A DNA stretch of 64,000 nt from Erigeron canadensis (Eukaryota; Streptophyta; Magnoliopsida; Asterales; Asteraceae), in assembly GCF_010389155.1 (NCBI RefSeq), contig NC_057764.1, forward strand, positions 14,756,001 to 14,820,000, given 5' to 3'. Made by a program: the position numbers and the translations under genes. The notes under the pieces were generated by a model that was not told the DNA's origin, ran no database searches, and saw nothing but the letters and a program-made list of their open reading frames with translations. Shown piece by piece: positions 34,062 to 46,375 of the stretch (its first letter is position 1; every line of letters starts with the position of its first letter).

Positions 34062-35932
34062 CAAAGTCAAGGTTTCTTTCATCCGAGTAAACGGTCAGAT
34101 TGAAGATAAATTAAACTATGGAGACGATGAACATGATGAAAATGAAGTTGCACCACTTGATAAATCTGGTGATGAGGCACCTTATACAAGTGATGATACC
34201 ATCGACAGATATAGCGTTGATGGAGATGTCTCTAGAGATGAAGAAGACGAAGGGGTGGGACGTGTACAAGGTCCCTTGGAGCAGCAACAACAACATAATC
34301 TTGAAGATGATGATGACGATCGTCTTATGGTATTCAACGAAGTTGATAAAGAGATGATATTTTGGTCCAGAGAAAGAAATGTGATAAAAAAGGAAAGGTT
34401 TTTCAAAGCAAGGTCGTACTTGTATGCGCTGTTAGGCTTTGGAACATAAGAGAAAACAGAGAACTTATTGTTCAAGATACGAGGCCACGTTATTCGAAAG
34501 CACAGTGCATGACTAGATGGAAGAGTTATCATGGTGTTATGGACCAGGTTCCATGTAGGTAGGGTGTAATTGGATCTTGCAGAAATAATTCAGGATTGTG
34601 TTGTTGTGAAACACATCCAAGTACAAGTTAAAGAAACTTTCAATGTCAATGTGAGCTGCGCCAAGGCGTGGAATGCCCAAATATGTTGCTGAATTAAAGC
34701 ATACTAATCGAGAGACCATTTTGGAATGGCTCCATTATCCAAGTAGTTCAAGCGACATATAAACATTCAAGTTTGTTTTTTGCACATTCAGACTGTCGAT
34801 TAGAGCATTCAAATGATGTATTTCAGTAATCTTTGTCGATGGCTCTTATTTGAAAGGCAACTACAAAGGTAAGTTGCTAACTTTAGTCACGAAGAACGCC
34901 AATGGACAATTATTACATGTCTCTTTTGCTTTGGCTGATGAAGAATCGAATGAAAGTTGGGGATGATTTTTACAACTCTTTCAAGAGCACATCGGATCGC
35001 ACCGGCCGGGTTATTTGTGTATTGTTTCATACTGTCACCAAGGCATACTTAATGCAGTGAACAACATGGAAGAGTGGCATCATCGATATAGTTTGATGCA
35101 CGTTTGTAGCAATGTCATGTCGAAATTCAAGAACAAGCGTGTCAAAAATTTGACTTGGGTGGTAGGTTCCACATCCCAACAAGCCAATTATTATTGGGCG
35201 GTCAATGAAATCAAAGGTGAAAATGATAATGTTTGGCCCTATTTGAGAAATATTGGTTTGGTCAAGAACCAAAACAATATCCTTGGTTTGGTTTAACTCG
35301 TACGCTACCTATAAGAGCTTTAACTGAGGCCACTTTCAATTGGACAAGAGACCATTTTGTCAAGCAATACCGGAAGGCCAACAATTGGAACCCACCACTA
35401 GCTCGCAAAATGTGGGAGGTTTATCAGATGCGTGAAAGAGCCACAAAACCAATAGGGTAGAAGTTTATGATGAACGTCAAGGTGTATACACGGTAAGAAC
35501 AAACCAAAGAAATGCAAATGGCGAGTACACATACAATGTTGTCATGCAAGAAAATAGGAAAAAATTCTCATGTGGTTGTTGGCAACATCAAAGGTTTCCA
35601 TGTTTTGATGCCATTGCTGTTTGTGGATTTAGACGGGAGGGAGCTGGTAATCTTCCAATTAAGAGGCACTCAACCAGGATGTGGATACATCAGTATAATG
35701 TTGCACTTGCTCCCCCCAAGACGTTCATTACTAAGCAGAGGTAGATTGGAAGATCCAAGGGGACCCAGCAAAGCTGGTCACGCATAGGGGTAGGAGACGT
35801 ACAAGACGGTACCCTAACGAGATGGATGAGATATCTACCAGAAAATCTTCAACCTTAAGACAACAAGCAAGATGTGGCCTTTGCAATGGATTTGGTAATA
35901 ATAGGAAAACATGCACTTAACAATATAGATAA
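34062..35932 (+). pseudogene. MULE transposase pseudogene, copy B
   Basis: Counterpart of 10078-12010. RENRELIVQDTRPRYSKAQC is readable without the stop found in copy A. The catalytic region is broken at 34766 and 34966. The SWIM stretch again has PCFDAIAV in place of a histidine. Relative to copy A about 65-70 bp are missing near 35263, removing the conserved TTKIVES segment, and a Gln near the end is a stop (35918-35920). Confidence 0.83.
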
Positions 35933-36103
35933 TCGTTTTATCTGTTTTCTTTATTGTGTGTACTTTTTATCTGATTTTCTTATTGTGTGTTTAAAATTGA
36001 ATTTATGGGTTCTTGTAATATAACAACTTTGAATATCAATTTTCTATTTTTTTATTACATGTTCTTGTCACATTATAATCAAAATCATAAAAAACCAACA
36101 AAA

Positions 36104-36403
36104 TGTAACACCCCGACTAAGGCGCAATCACGAAGTGCCACAGAACGACATGGTACAAAAGATTTAAAGATAAAACATCAACACAAAGTTTCAAATGTCA
36201 TTCAAATTCAAAAGATAATAAGTTTAAGTTGACGTTTAAGATACATTACATAACCATAATCCATGAATAAAAAGACAAATCGTTTGCATTACAAGTCCAA
36301 CGACCAACAAGCAACATAATCCATAAGGCGGTCCAAAAAGCTAACTTACTGCTCTAGACCTGAAAAGTATGAACGAAAAGTGTCAACTACGAGAGTTGAG
36401 TGA
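36104..36403 (-). mobile_element. LTR2 fragment, first part (copy B)
   Basis: Matches 12183-12482 and the reverse complement of about 57495-57808. The continuation of the same LTR is at 39442, so 36404-39441 is an insertion remnant within LTR2. About 65 bp of LTR2 are missing at the break. Confidence 0.8.
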
Positions 36404-37090
36404 CCTAAAGTGCGGTCCAAAAAGCTAACATAACCATTTCAACTTAAATATCATTTTAAATCCAATTAACTTTCGACAGCTAAAGTGCAGTCCGAATCTA
36501 ACACCTACATCCGTTGCACTAGCGGTGTATGTCTACAGGGTGTACCAGCGGCTAACCCTCCACACCCCTAGTACATCTAATGCAAGGTCGGATCACGGTA
36601 GTGGTATGCTCTCTAGGTATTGGCAAAGGTATGTATATAGGGTGTACCAGCGGCTAACCCTCCACCCGACCAACACCCATTGAACATCCCAGGATTGCTA
36701 CCACACTCTAACCATCTTAGGCACGATCCATGTTGCTATCAAGTCCATAGAAAATATACCACACGCGAAAAGTTGATCAGGCTTTTCTGTGATGATATAT
36801 CGCCGTACTTCCTTGCTAACAACACGTCATTTCGGTAACTTATTATCATTATTTTAAGTTTAACACATCTCATAGTTCGAATACCAATAGCATGAATACA
36901 CGTGGCAAGGTAGCATGTTTCTAAGGTCTGCGCATGAATGAATACAATAGCATGGATATCGTAGATATAGATAAGATTCATAGAGATTGAATGCACACAT
37001 AATTCCTATCATGCATGCTACGTGCGGTTCCTAAGTTATAGTCTAGGCAAATCCACCTAATTCACTATAACCACGGCTCTGATACCAATC
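36404..37090 (-). mobile_element. Gypsy leader fragment with PBS (copy B)
   Basis: Same leader as 12483-13169, with the PBS (TGGTATCAGAGC on minus) at 37076-37087, 3 nt from the LTR. The rest of the element body on the left is gone. Confidence 0.75.
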
Positions 37091-39441
37091 TATAACACCC
37101 CGACAGCGACGGAAAACTCGGGATGTAAGATAAAGCACACGCGCACATGGATGTTACATAGGAACAACTAAATGAGTGCATAGGATAAGCATAAATAGTC
37201 GATTTCATAATCAAATAAGCATAAGAGTAGTCATCACACATAGGTCCAACCAAGCATTCAATAAATGTATGTTAAGTTCCCACGCAGGGGAAACGGCTAG
37301 GCATATTGCCAACAAACATAAACGAAAGCATGCAAACTCCAAAACCTAGCCTGCAATCTGCTAACAGTCCCATGCTACCAATCCTAGCCACGATTTGCTT
37401 GAATACCTGAAAGGAATACTTAAACGAGTCAACACAAAGGTTGGTGAGTTCGTAGGTTTGAAAACATTAGTAATTTTGTATGAGTATGATTTATGCCGTC
37501 AATAGAATATGAGGATGAATTAGTATGATGTGGCTAGAGACCAACTTTGCACATAAGTATGAGTATGTGTATAATCGTGCACTTACAGTACTTGGCTAGA
37601 ATAAATCAATCGTGCACTCATAGTCATAAACATGACATGGCTAGTATGTATCAATCGTGCACTCACAGTCATAAACATGACATGGCTAGTATGTATCAAT
37701 CGTGCACTCACGGTCATAAACATGACATGGCTAGTATGTCACAAAGTAGTCTAACAGCCATAGAATAACAATGAAAGCAGTTACGGCATATATAAAAGCA
37801 TATTTTGTATTCCTTTCACCCCAAAACATAAGTAAAGAAAAAGGGGCTACGAAGACTCACAACGATCTGGTACAAGCACAGTTTGTAAGTACAGAGAACA
37901 AGCACAAAGATAGAAATGTTTTATCTATCGAAACCCAAGTACGTCTTGTTGGAAACCTATCTACAAGTCATTGATCATAAATAAGCATACGTATTAGTTT
38001 TTGTGATTAATTACCATTGGAGTGTCCTTGATGAACTGATGATTTGGTCCTTAAAGATCCTTGAACGTTTTGACTCAAAAAGAGTTTGAATGATCAGACA
38101 CACATACAGTTATAATGGTAATGTGTTGAACATGTCGTTACTAATGATTTTCTTGTCTTAAGAACTTAGTTTGATTGACCATAGAACTTGTGCTTTAAAT
38201 GATTTAGATGAATTATAGTTTTAATGTACTGGTCTAATGGTTAAGTACAAGATCTAGTTGATTTAAGTTCAAGCATGCCAAGTTATAAAACAAGATCGTT
38301 TTGTGTCAAGATCTTCCTGGCAAGATCGTCCTGGTAAGATCTTCCTGGCAAGATCGTCCTGGCAAGATCTTCTTGGCAAGATCGTCCTGGCAAGATCTTC
38401 CTAGCGCCAAGAACAATTGTTTGAGCAAAACCAATCTAGAAGATTAGTTACCCAAGAAGTGTCATCACAACACAACCTTCACACGAGATCAAACGAGCAA
38501 TCAAGAAAGAACAAAGGCTGCCCTAGGATGATCTTGGTCTCAAGATCGTCCTATCTGGGCCGTTTCAAAAGCAAGAACAAGTACAAGATCAACAACAAGG
38601 TCTAGATCGATTTCAGGACATGTTAGAACATGGCTCTAGTACGTATATGTACAATAACACTAACCAATAACACTTTTACTGAATACAAGATCAAATATAA
38701 CCTAAACAAGTCGTGGCATATCAAGAACAAGTTGTACCTTCATATTCAAAAATGGGTTTTGTAGATTAAAGCATGTTATGACTCAAATTTGTTCATAAAA
38801 ATGTTACTAAACACATTTAGACACAAACCCATTAACTATTAACATGATTTTCATTCAAAAATTGGACCAAATCATCAAGAACATAAACTTGAAAAAGTAC
38901 ATTTTTAATTTGATCAAAAACCCATAAATTGTTGTTGTTACCTGAGATTTGATTCCAGAAATATGTTTTGATTATCACAAGGATGCTAAAAGTACAAACG
39001 ATTTTGGCTTAACAACCCAAAATCAAAAGATGATTTTAGTGTGTGTTTATGGTGGCTGCACTATGTGTTTTAGAGAGAGAGAGAAGAAAGATGGAGAAGA
39101 GAATGAATAGTGGTTTCTCTCTCAAGGGTTTCCATTCCCTTTCTTTTTATACCTTTCTCATAATTAATGAACTCAATAAATGCAAGGACCATTTGCGAAC
39201 ATTTTGAACTAGAACTTTTATGAACACAAACGTTTATGAAGCGAACTTTAATATTTGGTTGAACTTAATCATGAACTCGTCCAATAAATCAAGACTTAAG
39301 ATCAATTTGACTTTTATATAAGCACATATTTTAAGTCTAAAGCACGTCAAGAACTTGGATAAATTGAGCTGTCTAATCGTTCTAATGGCGATAGTACGAT
39401 TCTAGAAACTTATTTAAAACATTTCTAAGATGGTTGTTACA
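37091..39441 (-). mobile_element. LTR1, copy B (gypsy)
   Basis: 2,351 bp. The terminal TG has changed to TA (TATAACACCCC). The other end, TGTTACA, joins LTR2 directly with no PPT or pol. It contains the 45-bp repeat near 37600-37740 and a 7-copy 14-bp array at 38308-38405. Confidence 0.86.
38308..38405. repeat. 14-bp minisatellite in LTR1-B, 7 copies
   Basis: AAGATCKTCCTGGC, seven units, the shortest of the three arrays. Confidence 0.92.
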
Positions 39442-41945
39442 GTATTCTTTCAAATAATCATTTCTAAAGCGTGTGTTCAACTTATAATAACCAACATAAT
39501 AATATCAATATCATTTAGCCACATGGGCATAATTCAAGTAAACTTTGATGAGTAAATGCTTGAGCCACTACTACTACCATTTTATCAAGTCCAACAATAT
39601 ATATATTTCATTTCATAGCACAAGCTGTCAATCAAGTGTCGTATTAATAATAATAGGGTCGTGCCATGGAGACGACCTTTTAAATTTAAGGTAGCTAGAG
39701 CACCACTATGGTCGGACTGGAAGTGAAGGTTGTCACGAAGGCAACAAACCTTCCATCGTTACACTTATGGGTGGGTGGACGAAACCTAGTTGCGTAACTC
39801 TCTAACTACAGGCCTCCACTTTCGGAGTAAATAGTAGTGTACCAAAAGAAAACGGGTTGACAGAACTCAAGCTCATCATAAAACATTTATCACATTGAAC
39901 ATACGAAACAATTTCAATTCATAATCATATTATCAAAAATCATTATATATATATATAAAAGCAATTTCATTTATATATCATGATTTTCACCCCGATAGTT
40001 AAACAAATAAAATAGTTTGAAAGGGGGATATGACTCACTTGTTTCGAGAGTGATATAGAGTTGTTCAAATGCGTGAAGAGCGCCTAGTGGTGTAGTCCCT
40101 TAAGCAAGCCTAAACCATGCTATTCAAATATACACAACGTAAGTTTTTTTTTTGAACAACAATAAATGAATTATATTAATAACCGATCACTAGCAAGATA
40201 CTAGTGATCAATATACAAAATACAAATTTAGAAATACAACACTTTACACAATCTAGACTCTTCTTAGAACTTTAACTGAAAAGGGTGAAAAAAAACTCAT
40301 ACCATTTACAGAAAAATCCAAGACCTAAGAAAAAACCTCATCAGCGAAGGCCGAGCTACCGGTTTTTACTTCGTGATGTTTTTGATGCAACCTCAAACAA
40401 GTGCTAAGGAAACAAGTAGGACTCTCGAAACAACACCTGCAAAGACATACTCAATCAGCCAATGGGTTCACGACCCATTCGTCCCATGATAAGCGATTCT
40501 TTCTATCTCGAAAGTGAATCCACTGAAACGACTGCGATACAATCGAATTGAAAATAACGGAACCACTCTCGTCCAAGTCATTATGAACCTTTTTATTTCT
40601 GGCTTTCCAAATGTGCCACTACCAAATAAAGAGAATCGCTTCAAGTCTATTTCGAATTTTAGTAGTAATATTTAAATTATCATACCAACTGAAAATGGAC
40701 TCCAATGCAACATCAGGAATCACATGTCTCACCCAATTGCTCAACATGGTTCTAGTCTCTTTAAAAGTCACACAATGTTGAAAAATGTGACTATTTGTAT
40801 CCACTCCATTCGTGCATTTGAAACATGAGGTGTTTGTAATATCAATTCCTTTTGCAGAAAGATTCATATATGTAGGTAATATACACAATGTAAGTGTGTG
40901 TTGCATGAACTAGATCATGAGATGTACGCTAGTAGACTTGCCCATTTTTGGTTGTTGTTAAATTATGGAATTCAAGTGTGTTATATTGTTCACATCATTT
41001 GGTTGGAAGATTTTTGGTGGTGAAGGTCATTTGTACGATTTTATACGTTTATTGAAAATTCGGTAGTTTGACTTTGTTTTATATATAATTTCCATTGCTT
41101 GATTTGCTTAATAATAATATTCGACATTTGTGTTCTCATAATATGGATGTTGATATATTTTTACTGATTTATTTTTATTCATTTAATTTAATATTATTTA
41201 ATTAATTATTTATTTATTTTATGAATTTATTAATTAAACAATTCCTTATAATTACTCTTAAGTTCTTAAATTATCTTTAAAATTCATGGATAACTATATA
41301 TGGATTATTTACTGATTTTCATACTTCTTGATTTATAATATTATGATTTATACTTATATTTATGCATTTCTATTTAATTATTTAATAATAGTGATTATTT
41401 AGTGATTTTACTTAATAATTTACCTTTAAATTGTATAGTTCTTTTTTCTTTACTTATAATTATTTTTCCCCAGTAGGTTTTGGTCTCTTTTAACACTGGT
41501 TATGTAATTTTGATCAGATTCATAATTTATACAATTTATTAATTAATTTATATATCTTTTAAATTACCATTTTAATTCATTAAATCATAGAAATTCTTAA
41601 AAATCACCACAAAAGCTTTTGTCCAAAAATCCCAGGCCTTTTAGACATCTTATATCAATAAAAATTTATATCAATTCAACCTCTCTTGTTTCTTTGTAAT
41701 TTGAGAACTTTTAAGCATAAAAATCGTTTACCGAAATAACGTTTTAAGCCTCATTTCTTAAGCAATTTAGGTACTTCAAAAAGGATTTTTGCTCTTGTTT
41801 CATTTTGTCCAGAAAGTGCATCATATTTTTATGGTTCAAGTCGTGAGAGTGGTGGTGGTGTGATATGTGTAATTTTGTGCTTTCGGTTAGTGATTATTTG
41901 ACCCGAAAAGGTGATTTTTGAGCTTAATCTTGCCATGCATCAAAT
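39442..41945 (-). mobile_element. LTR2 fragment, second part, carrying a LINE
   Basis: Reverse complement of about 55676-57431, interrupted at 40144-40878 by a LINE. Its right end stops inside LTR2, about 1.1 kb short of the LTR terminus, and joins copia integrase near 41945-41955. It contains AT microsatellites near 39945. No coding content of its own. Confidence 0.82.
40144..40878 (-). mobile_element. 5'-truncated LINE with zf-RVT remnant
   Basis: 735 bp of a non-LTR retrotransposon. On the minus strand it begins inside ORF2 at LPTYMNLSAKGIDI, carries the zinc-binding zf-RVT pattern CFKCTNGVDTNSHIFQHC, a stop at about 40619, then WHIWKARNKKVHNDL, and ends in a 10-base poly(A) (Ts at 40144-40153). 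It is flanked by a 16-bp target-site duplication ATATACACAAYGTAAG at 40128-40143 and 40879-40894 with one mismatch. The uninterrupted site is at 56731-56746 in the other LTR2. Confidence 0.93.
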
Positions 41946-41949
41946 ACAT

Positions 41950-42525
41950 GGAACTAACCAATATTTGGCTTACGATTCGTGAGCTCTTCATAAGCAATCT
42001 TCTTGTGTCTTTTGATGTAGACAGACCTGTTTTGGGTGTGACAAGCTGTTGCCACTACTTCAGCCCAAAAACTGGTGGGAAGACCAGATTCAGATAGCAT
42101 ACTTCTTGCAGCTTCTATCAAAGTACTTTATTCTGAAATTCTGAACCATTATCACTTCTTAATTGATACACTTTGTGAGTATACTTGAGTTTAACTCTTT
42201 TTATGAGTTAGATGATTTCAGCAACTGCATCACTTTTGGATCTGAGGAATATCACCCAACAGTATCTGGTGAATTCATCAACCACAACTAGAGCATAACG
42301 CTTTCCATCTCTAGTTTGAACATTCACTGGACCAAATAGATCCATATGAAGCATGTGAAGAGGTTCAGTGATACTAAAGTTTTGCCTGGTTTTAAAACTG
42401 GCTATTTTCTGCTTGCCCATCTCACACTCTAGACATGGCTTTTCTTTCTTGAAGGAAATAAGAGGTATCCCATCTGCTAATTGTTTACGAGACAACTTAT
42501 TAAATGGGATAGTCTCTTGTGCCAT
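41950..42525 (-). pseudogene. Copia integrase, N-terminal and core part
   Basis: The zinc-finger tail CLECEMGKQK is followed by HMDLFGPVNVQTRDGKRYAL and FTRYCWVIFLRSKSD. Past a stop near 42205 the frame continues with RSDNGSEF and then IEAARSMLSESGLPTSFWAE, apparently with an internal deletion, and ends at about KPNI near 41955. The DDE aspartates are visible, but the segment around the catalytic Glu is damaged. Confidence 0.85.
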
Positions 42526-42992
42526 AACCAGTTGGTGTCCTCATCAGCCTTGGTATAGAAACAATGCTCTTTTGGAGCAGGTTCCATATCCATGATGTAC
42601 ACATTTCCCTTTCTTGGAGCAATCATTACCACTTTCCAATCCTTGTTAAAAATGGCGCCCTGTGCAACATCGAACAGAACTCTGAAGCCATCATCACACA
42701 GTTGACTTACACTGATTAGGTTATATTTCAAGCCATTTACAAATGCAACTTTAGTGAATTTGACTTGTCCATTGTTAAGCACACCATATCCTTCAGTTTT
42801 TCCACTACCATCATTACCAAAAGTCACTGTCGGTCCATCTTGGACAGTGAACTCTTCCAGCAGGGGCTTACATCCTGTCATAGTCTGTCCAGCAGCGCTG
42901 TCCAGATACCAAATATGCTTCTTTTGATCGCCCTGCACCCCCACAAAATCATTAGTTGTTTTTGTGAACCCATCTTTTCTTGATGGGTTCAT
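42477..42992 (-). pseudogene. Copia protease and GAG-pre-integrase domain
   Basis: 171 codons. Protease active site IWYLDSAAGQTMTG, where copia elements usually have DSG or DSGC, so the catalytic triplet is DSA here. Downstream: VNGLKYNLISVSQLCDDG, then the pre-integrase WLWHKRLSHL. The frame breaks at HLISCLVNN, just before the integrase segment. Confidence 0.86.
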
Positions 42993-43250
42993 TAGACTTC
43001 ACCTGAGAAGCCACAGTTGATTGTTGAGGGGTGGAATAGGAGGCTGAATCTGGAGTTTGTTCAATTACTTCAGATCCATGAGTAAAAACAATTGGTACTT
43101 GGTATTTGTTTCCCTTTTATTTTCAATTTTGGTTCTAGGTGGAACCTTTTGTTTTTGTTTAGACTTGGAAGGGGTTTTGACACTTAGCTTTTCAACTGAA
43201 GGAGAAGAGGCTCCTTCCAGATTTTTGATTCTGGCAATACAAATCTGAAC

Positions 43251-45387
43251 CTACCTAGACAAAAGTTGGAGTTGACTGTCCAGTTTCAGCAAAATATCAT
43301 TTTCAACAGACACCTGAACCTTAGACTTAGCTTCAGTTTGATTCTTGGTCTTAGGATTCTTGGGTTCCTTTGATTTTTGAGGTAAAGGCTTTTCACAAGC
43401 AACCTTTTTAGCCGGAGCTTTACCCTGATTGGCTCCAGTTTTAACCTCAACAAGGGTGATTTCAACAGATTTAGTTTTGAAATTCTTAGGTAGATCATAA
43501 AGAGTTTCAACTTGAAGAGATGAAGACAATGCATGGAGATCTGGTATTGCATCTGCCATTTGAAGATCTTCAGATTTCCATGCATTCTTTTGGGCATCAA
43601 TTGTTCTTGAAAAAGCATCATAATTCTTCCAGATGCCTTTACCCAGGACTTGATAATCTTTTTTTCTTTCTCAAGATCAGATTTTGAACTTTGATTTTCA
43701 AGCTTTAAAGCTTCAATTTTCAAAACTGACTCTTTTAGAGCCAACTGGATGCTTTGTAAGTCATTCAACTGGGGTTCACATTGTTTAATTCAGTTTAAAG
43801 TGTTTCCAGATATCTTTCACTATCAGTTCTAACGGTTTCAGCAAACAATAAATCACCATTGAGTGATTCAGCAATGTCCAGTTTCAATTCAGGGTCATCC
43901 TGCTTATCATAATCACATACCTTATTCCGAATGATGTCCACCCATCTTTTGGCAATGACACCATCTTTCACCAGATGTTGCTGTTGATCTTGTAGTGCCA
44001 TAAAACACATATCTCTAATCTTTTCTTCATCATCAGATGAATCATCAGAGAGTTCCTACTTCCCTTCAGTGCTTGCTATCATGCATTTATTGTTTTCTTT
44101 ATCTTTGTCAAAAGACAAGAGGGCAATTTGTGCCTTAAGCTTCTTATATTTAGCTTTATATTTATCATCAGGCGCATTATAAATTGGGACAAGGGGACCA
44201 GATTGCTTGTTCATTTGACTAGATCTGCATTCCTTCATAAAGTGACCTTTCTTACCACACTTATAGCAAGTAAGATTGGCCTTGTCCAGATAGTTGGAGC
44301 TGGAAGCATTGTTGGAACCATTAAATCGATTAGATTTATGCTTGAACCTATTAAAGGACTTGACAATCATGGCTACCAGATCATCATCGTCAGTTTCATC
44401 ACAACCAACACTGGTCTCAGTGGTCAAACCAGAGTTCAGCAAATTGCTGAACATCTCCTTCATAGAATGTAACTGTGCATTCTCAGCAGAAATTAACGCA
44501 GCACAAGGTTGTCTAGTGAAACTAGTTACCTTGGAACTTTGGGCATGGTTTATGGCATCCTGTTCAACCACAAGTCTTGCTGCATTGTTATCCTCAGTGA
44601 ATCTAAAAGCTCCATAGAGGGATGCAAGAGTGTGACTGTGCAGGGTTTTACCTTGGCTTAGGACAAGAATCATATTTTCCCATTTAGACGGAAGAATATC
44701 ACAGAATTTCTCAATAAGGATGTCCTTGTCTTTTTCAATACCCAACCCTCTCAACTGATTGATAAGGCTAGTAAATCTGGTATATGTACCAGTTAGACTC
44801 TCATTAGGTAGAGCAAAGAAGGATTCATACTTCTTGTTTAAGGTAACTTTCCTAGTGACAATGGTATCATCACCTCTTTCAAACTGAATGACCAATTCAT
44901 CCCACATTGTCTTGGCACTGGGAAACAACAAAAGTGTTGGAATTAAGTCTTCAGGGACAGCAGCAAGGATCATGTTTTTCAGTCTGGTATCCAAGTCTAC
45001 TAATCTACGATCCTCATCTGACCAGTGGTCTTCTGGTTTTTCTCTAGAGCCTTTTCTTCCAGTTGGATCAAGAAGAGGACTTACCCCGAGGGACATGGGT
45101 ATATAAGGTCCATCCTTAAGGATTTTCAACATATACCTCTCTATCCCACCAAAATGCAGCAGCATTCTGGCCTTCCATGTCCCAAACGTTTCACCATTTC
45201 CATCAAATTTGGGAACGAGAGTGTTTGAGTAATGGATATGGACATGGTTGGGGGCATTCGGAGGAGGAGGCGGAGGAGGATTGGTATTAACATTTTGATT
45301 AGGAACAGTATTGTAAGCATTAATGTTTTCATCATGACCAGGACCATTCTCACCTTCAGTAGTAGACGTCTTAGTAGATCTAGGCAA
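43251..45387 (-). pseudogene. Copia gag with zinc knuckle, long C-terminal extension
   Basis: The open part 45387-44056 has a proline-rich N-terminus, a gag core (LVPKFDGNGETFGTWKARML, WDELVIQFERGDD, LFPSAKTMWDEL) and one CCHC knuckle CYKCGKKGHFMKEC near residue 376. A stop at 44056-44058 is followed by helical extension segments at 44010-43795 and, after frameshifts, to 43251. The codon at the expected start is TTG in a frame with TAA just upstream, so the initiating ATG seems lost. The long post-knuckle region suits Sirevirus-type gags. Confidence 0.85.
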
Positions 45388-45402
45388 TTATGTTAGCCTT
45401 CT

Positions 45403-45414
45403 GCTCTGATACCA
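45403..45414 (-). other. Primer binding site, initiator Met-tRNA
   Basis: TGGTATCAGAGC on the minus strand, next to the LTR on its right. It confirms a minus-strand element with its 5' LTR at 45416-46375. Confidence 0.9.
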
Positions 45415-45415
45415 C

Positions 45416-46375
45416 TTATAAGTCCCACTCAAGAGATGGTACTAACTAAAGACACCTCTATGTCAATGGTGAGATTTCTTTGCAATATAAACACTAAACT
45501 GGAGACGACCAGTTACAGTGAATATATACCAAGTCCTTAGTTAGATTACTTAGTAGGTGACAATAAGGAAATGACAATGCAATAAGTAAATACAACAAAG
45601 TAAAAATGATGAGACCAAGTTGTAGTTTTCAAATGTATTTTATTTATTGATGCTAAATAAAATACAAGGTTGTTGCGGAACCAAGATAATACATAGATGT
45701 AAATATCCTAACAACCTATGAAATACAAATGATCTATACTTGGAAATTCTCTTACACAATCGTAACACTTAAAGTTGTGAAGTGTTCCCTTTTACGATTG
45801 AGAGAATATTGCACAAGTACACCAAAAATATTGCAAAAGTCTGAATATCCAAAGTTATATTCTTGTTGTACAAATACCTCTATTTATAGACAAAGTTGGC
45901 ATTGAGATTCCAACTTTGTCATATAGATATGGTTGACAGCATTCAAGGAAACTAGGTGAGTTCCTTTGAAATGCTTGATAAGGTAAGTCAAGATGTTACT
46001 TTATCCAACCTGCTTTATGCACTTTTGTACTTTAATCATAGACAAATGATATTGTCTGTATAAAGCTGCATAAAGCAAAAAGGTCTTCCTCGTAAACAGT
46101 GTAAAGCATTGTAAAGGCTCTAGACTGATATTCTCCAGTTTTTATCTGTGTAGAATGCCAACTAGGCTTCGCTGCCATTGTCATTCTCTATCTTCCACTT
46201 GTTGTCTTCGATGTCAATTGGAATGTCTTTAGTTCTGATCAGATCTCAACTAGAGGAAGTCTTCAGTTGCATTAACTATACGTTGCAACTAGACTTCAAT
46301 ATATTTCTGGACAAATCTTCTGGTCTCCAGATACAACTGGAGACTGGCCAGTTTTAGTAGAAACTGGTCCTAACA
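45416..46375 (-). mobile_element. 5' LTR of copia element 2
   Basis: About 960 bp, ending CTGGTCCTAACA in plus reading. The end next to the PBS is degraded (TATAAGTCCC rather than TGTTAGTCCC). The TATA box on minus is CTATAAATAGAGG (about 45883-45895). It is homologous to the LTR at 22666-23637. The right flank ACAGC does not match the left flank ATCAT of copia element 1. Confidence 0.85.

Larger units (their letters stand above)
29095..39441. repeat. Large duplicated block, copy B
   Basis: Direct repeat of 5108-15537. It starts TGTTATGTCA immediately against copia RT and ends at the last base of LTR1-B, where LTR2 resumes. Differences from copy A include a 7-copy rather than 10-copy 14-bp array, a deletion of roughly 65-70 bp in the MULE, and an added stop in the extra ORF. 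It is therefore a genuinely diverged copy. Confidence 0.9.

Noticed and set aside
5108..39441. The two 10.4-kb copies as a pure assembly duplication
   Set aside because: They differ by substitutions, array length, a MULE deletion and a private stop, and have different right-hand neighbours. Misassembly of one junction is still possible.
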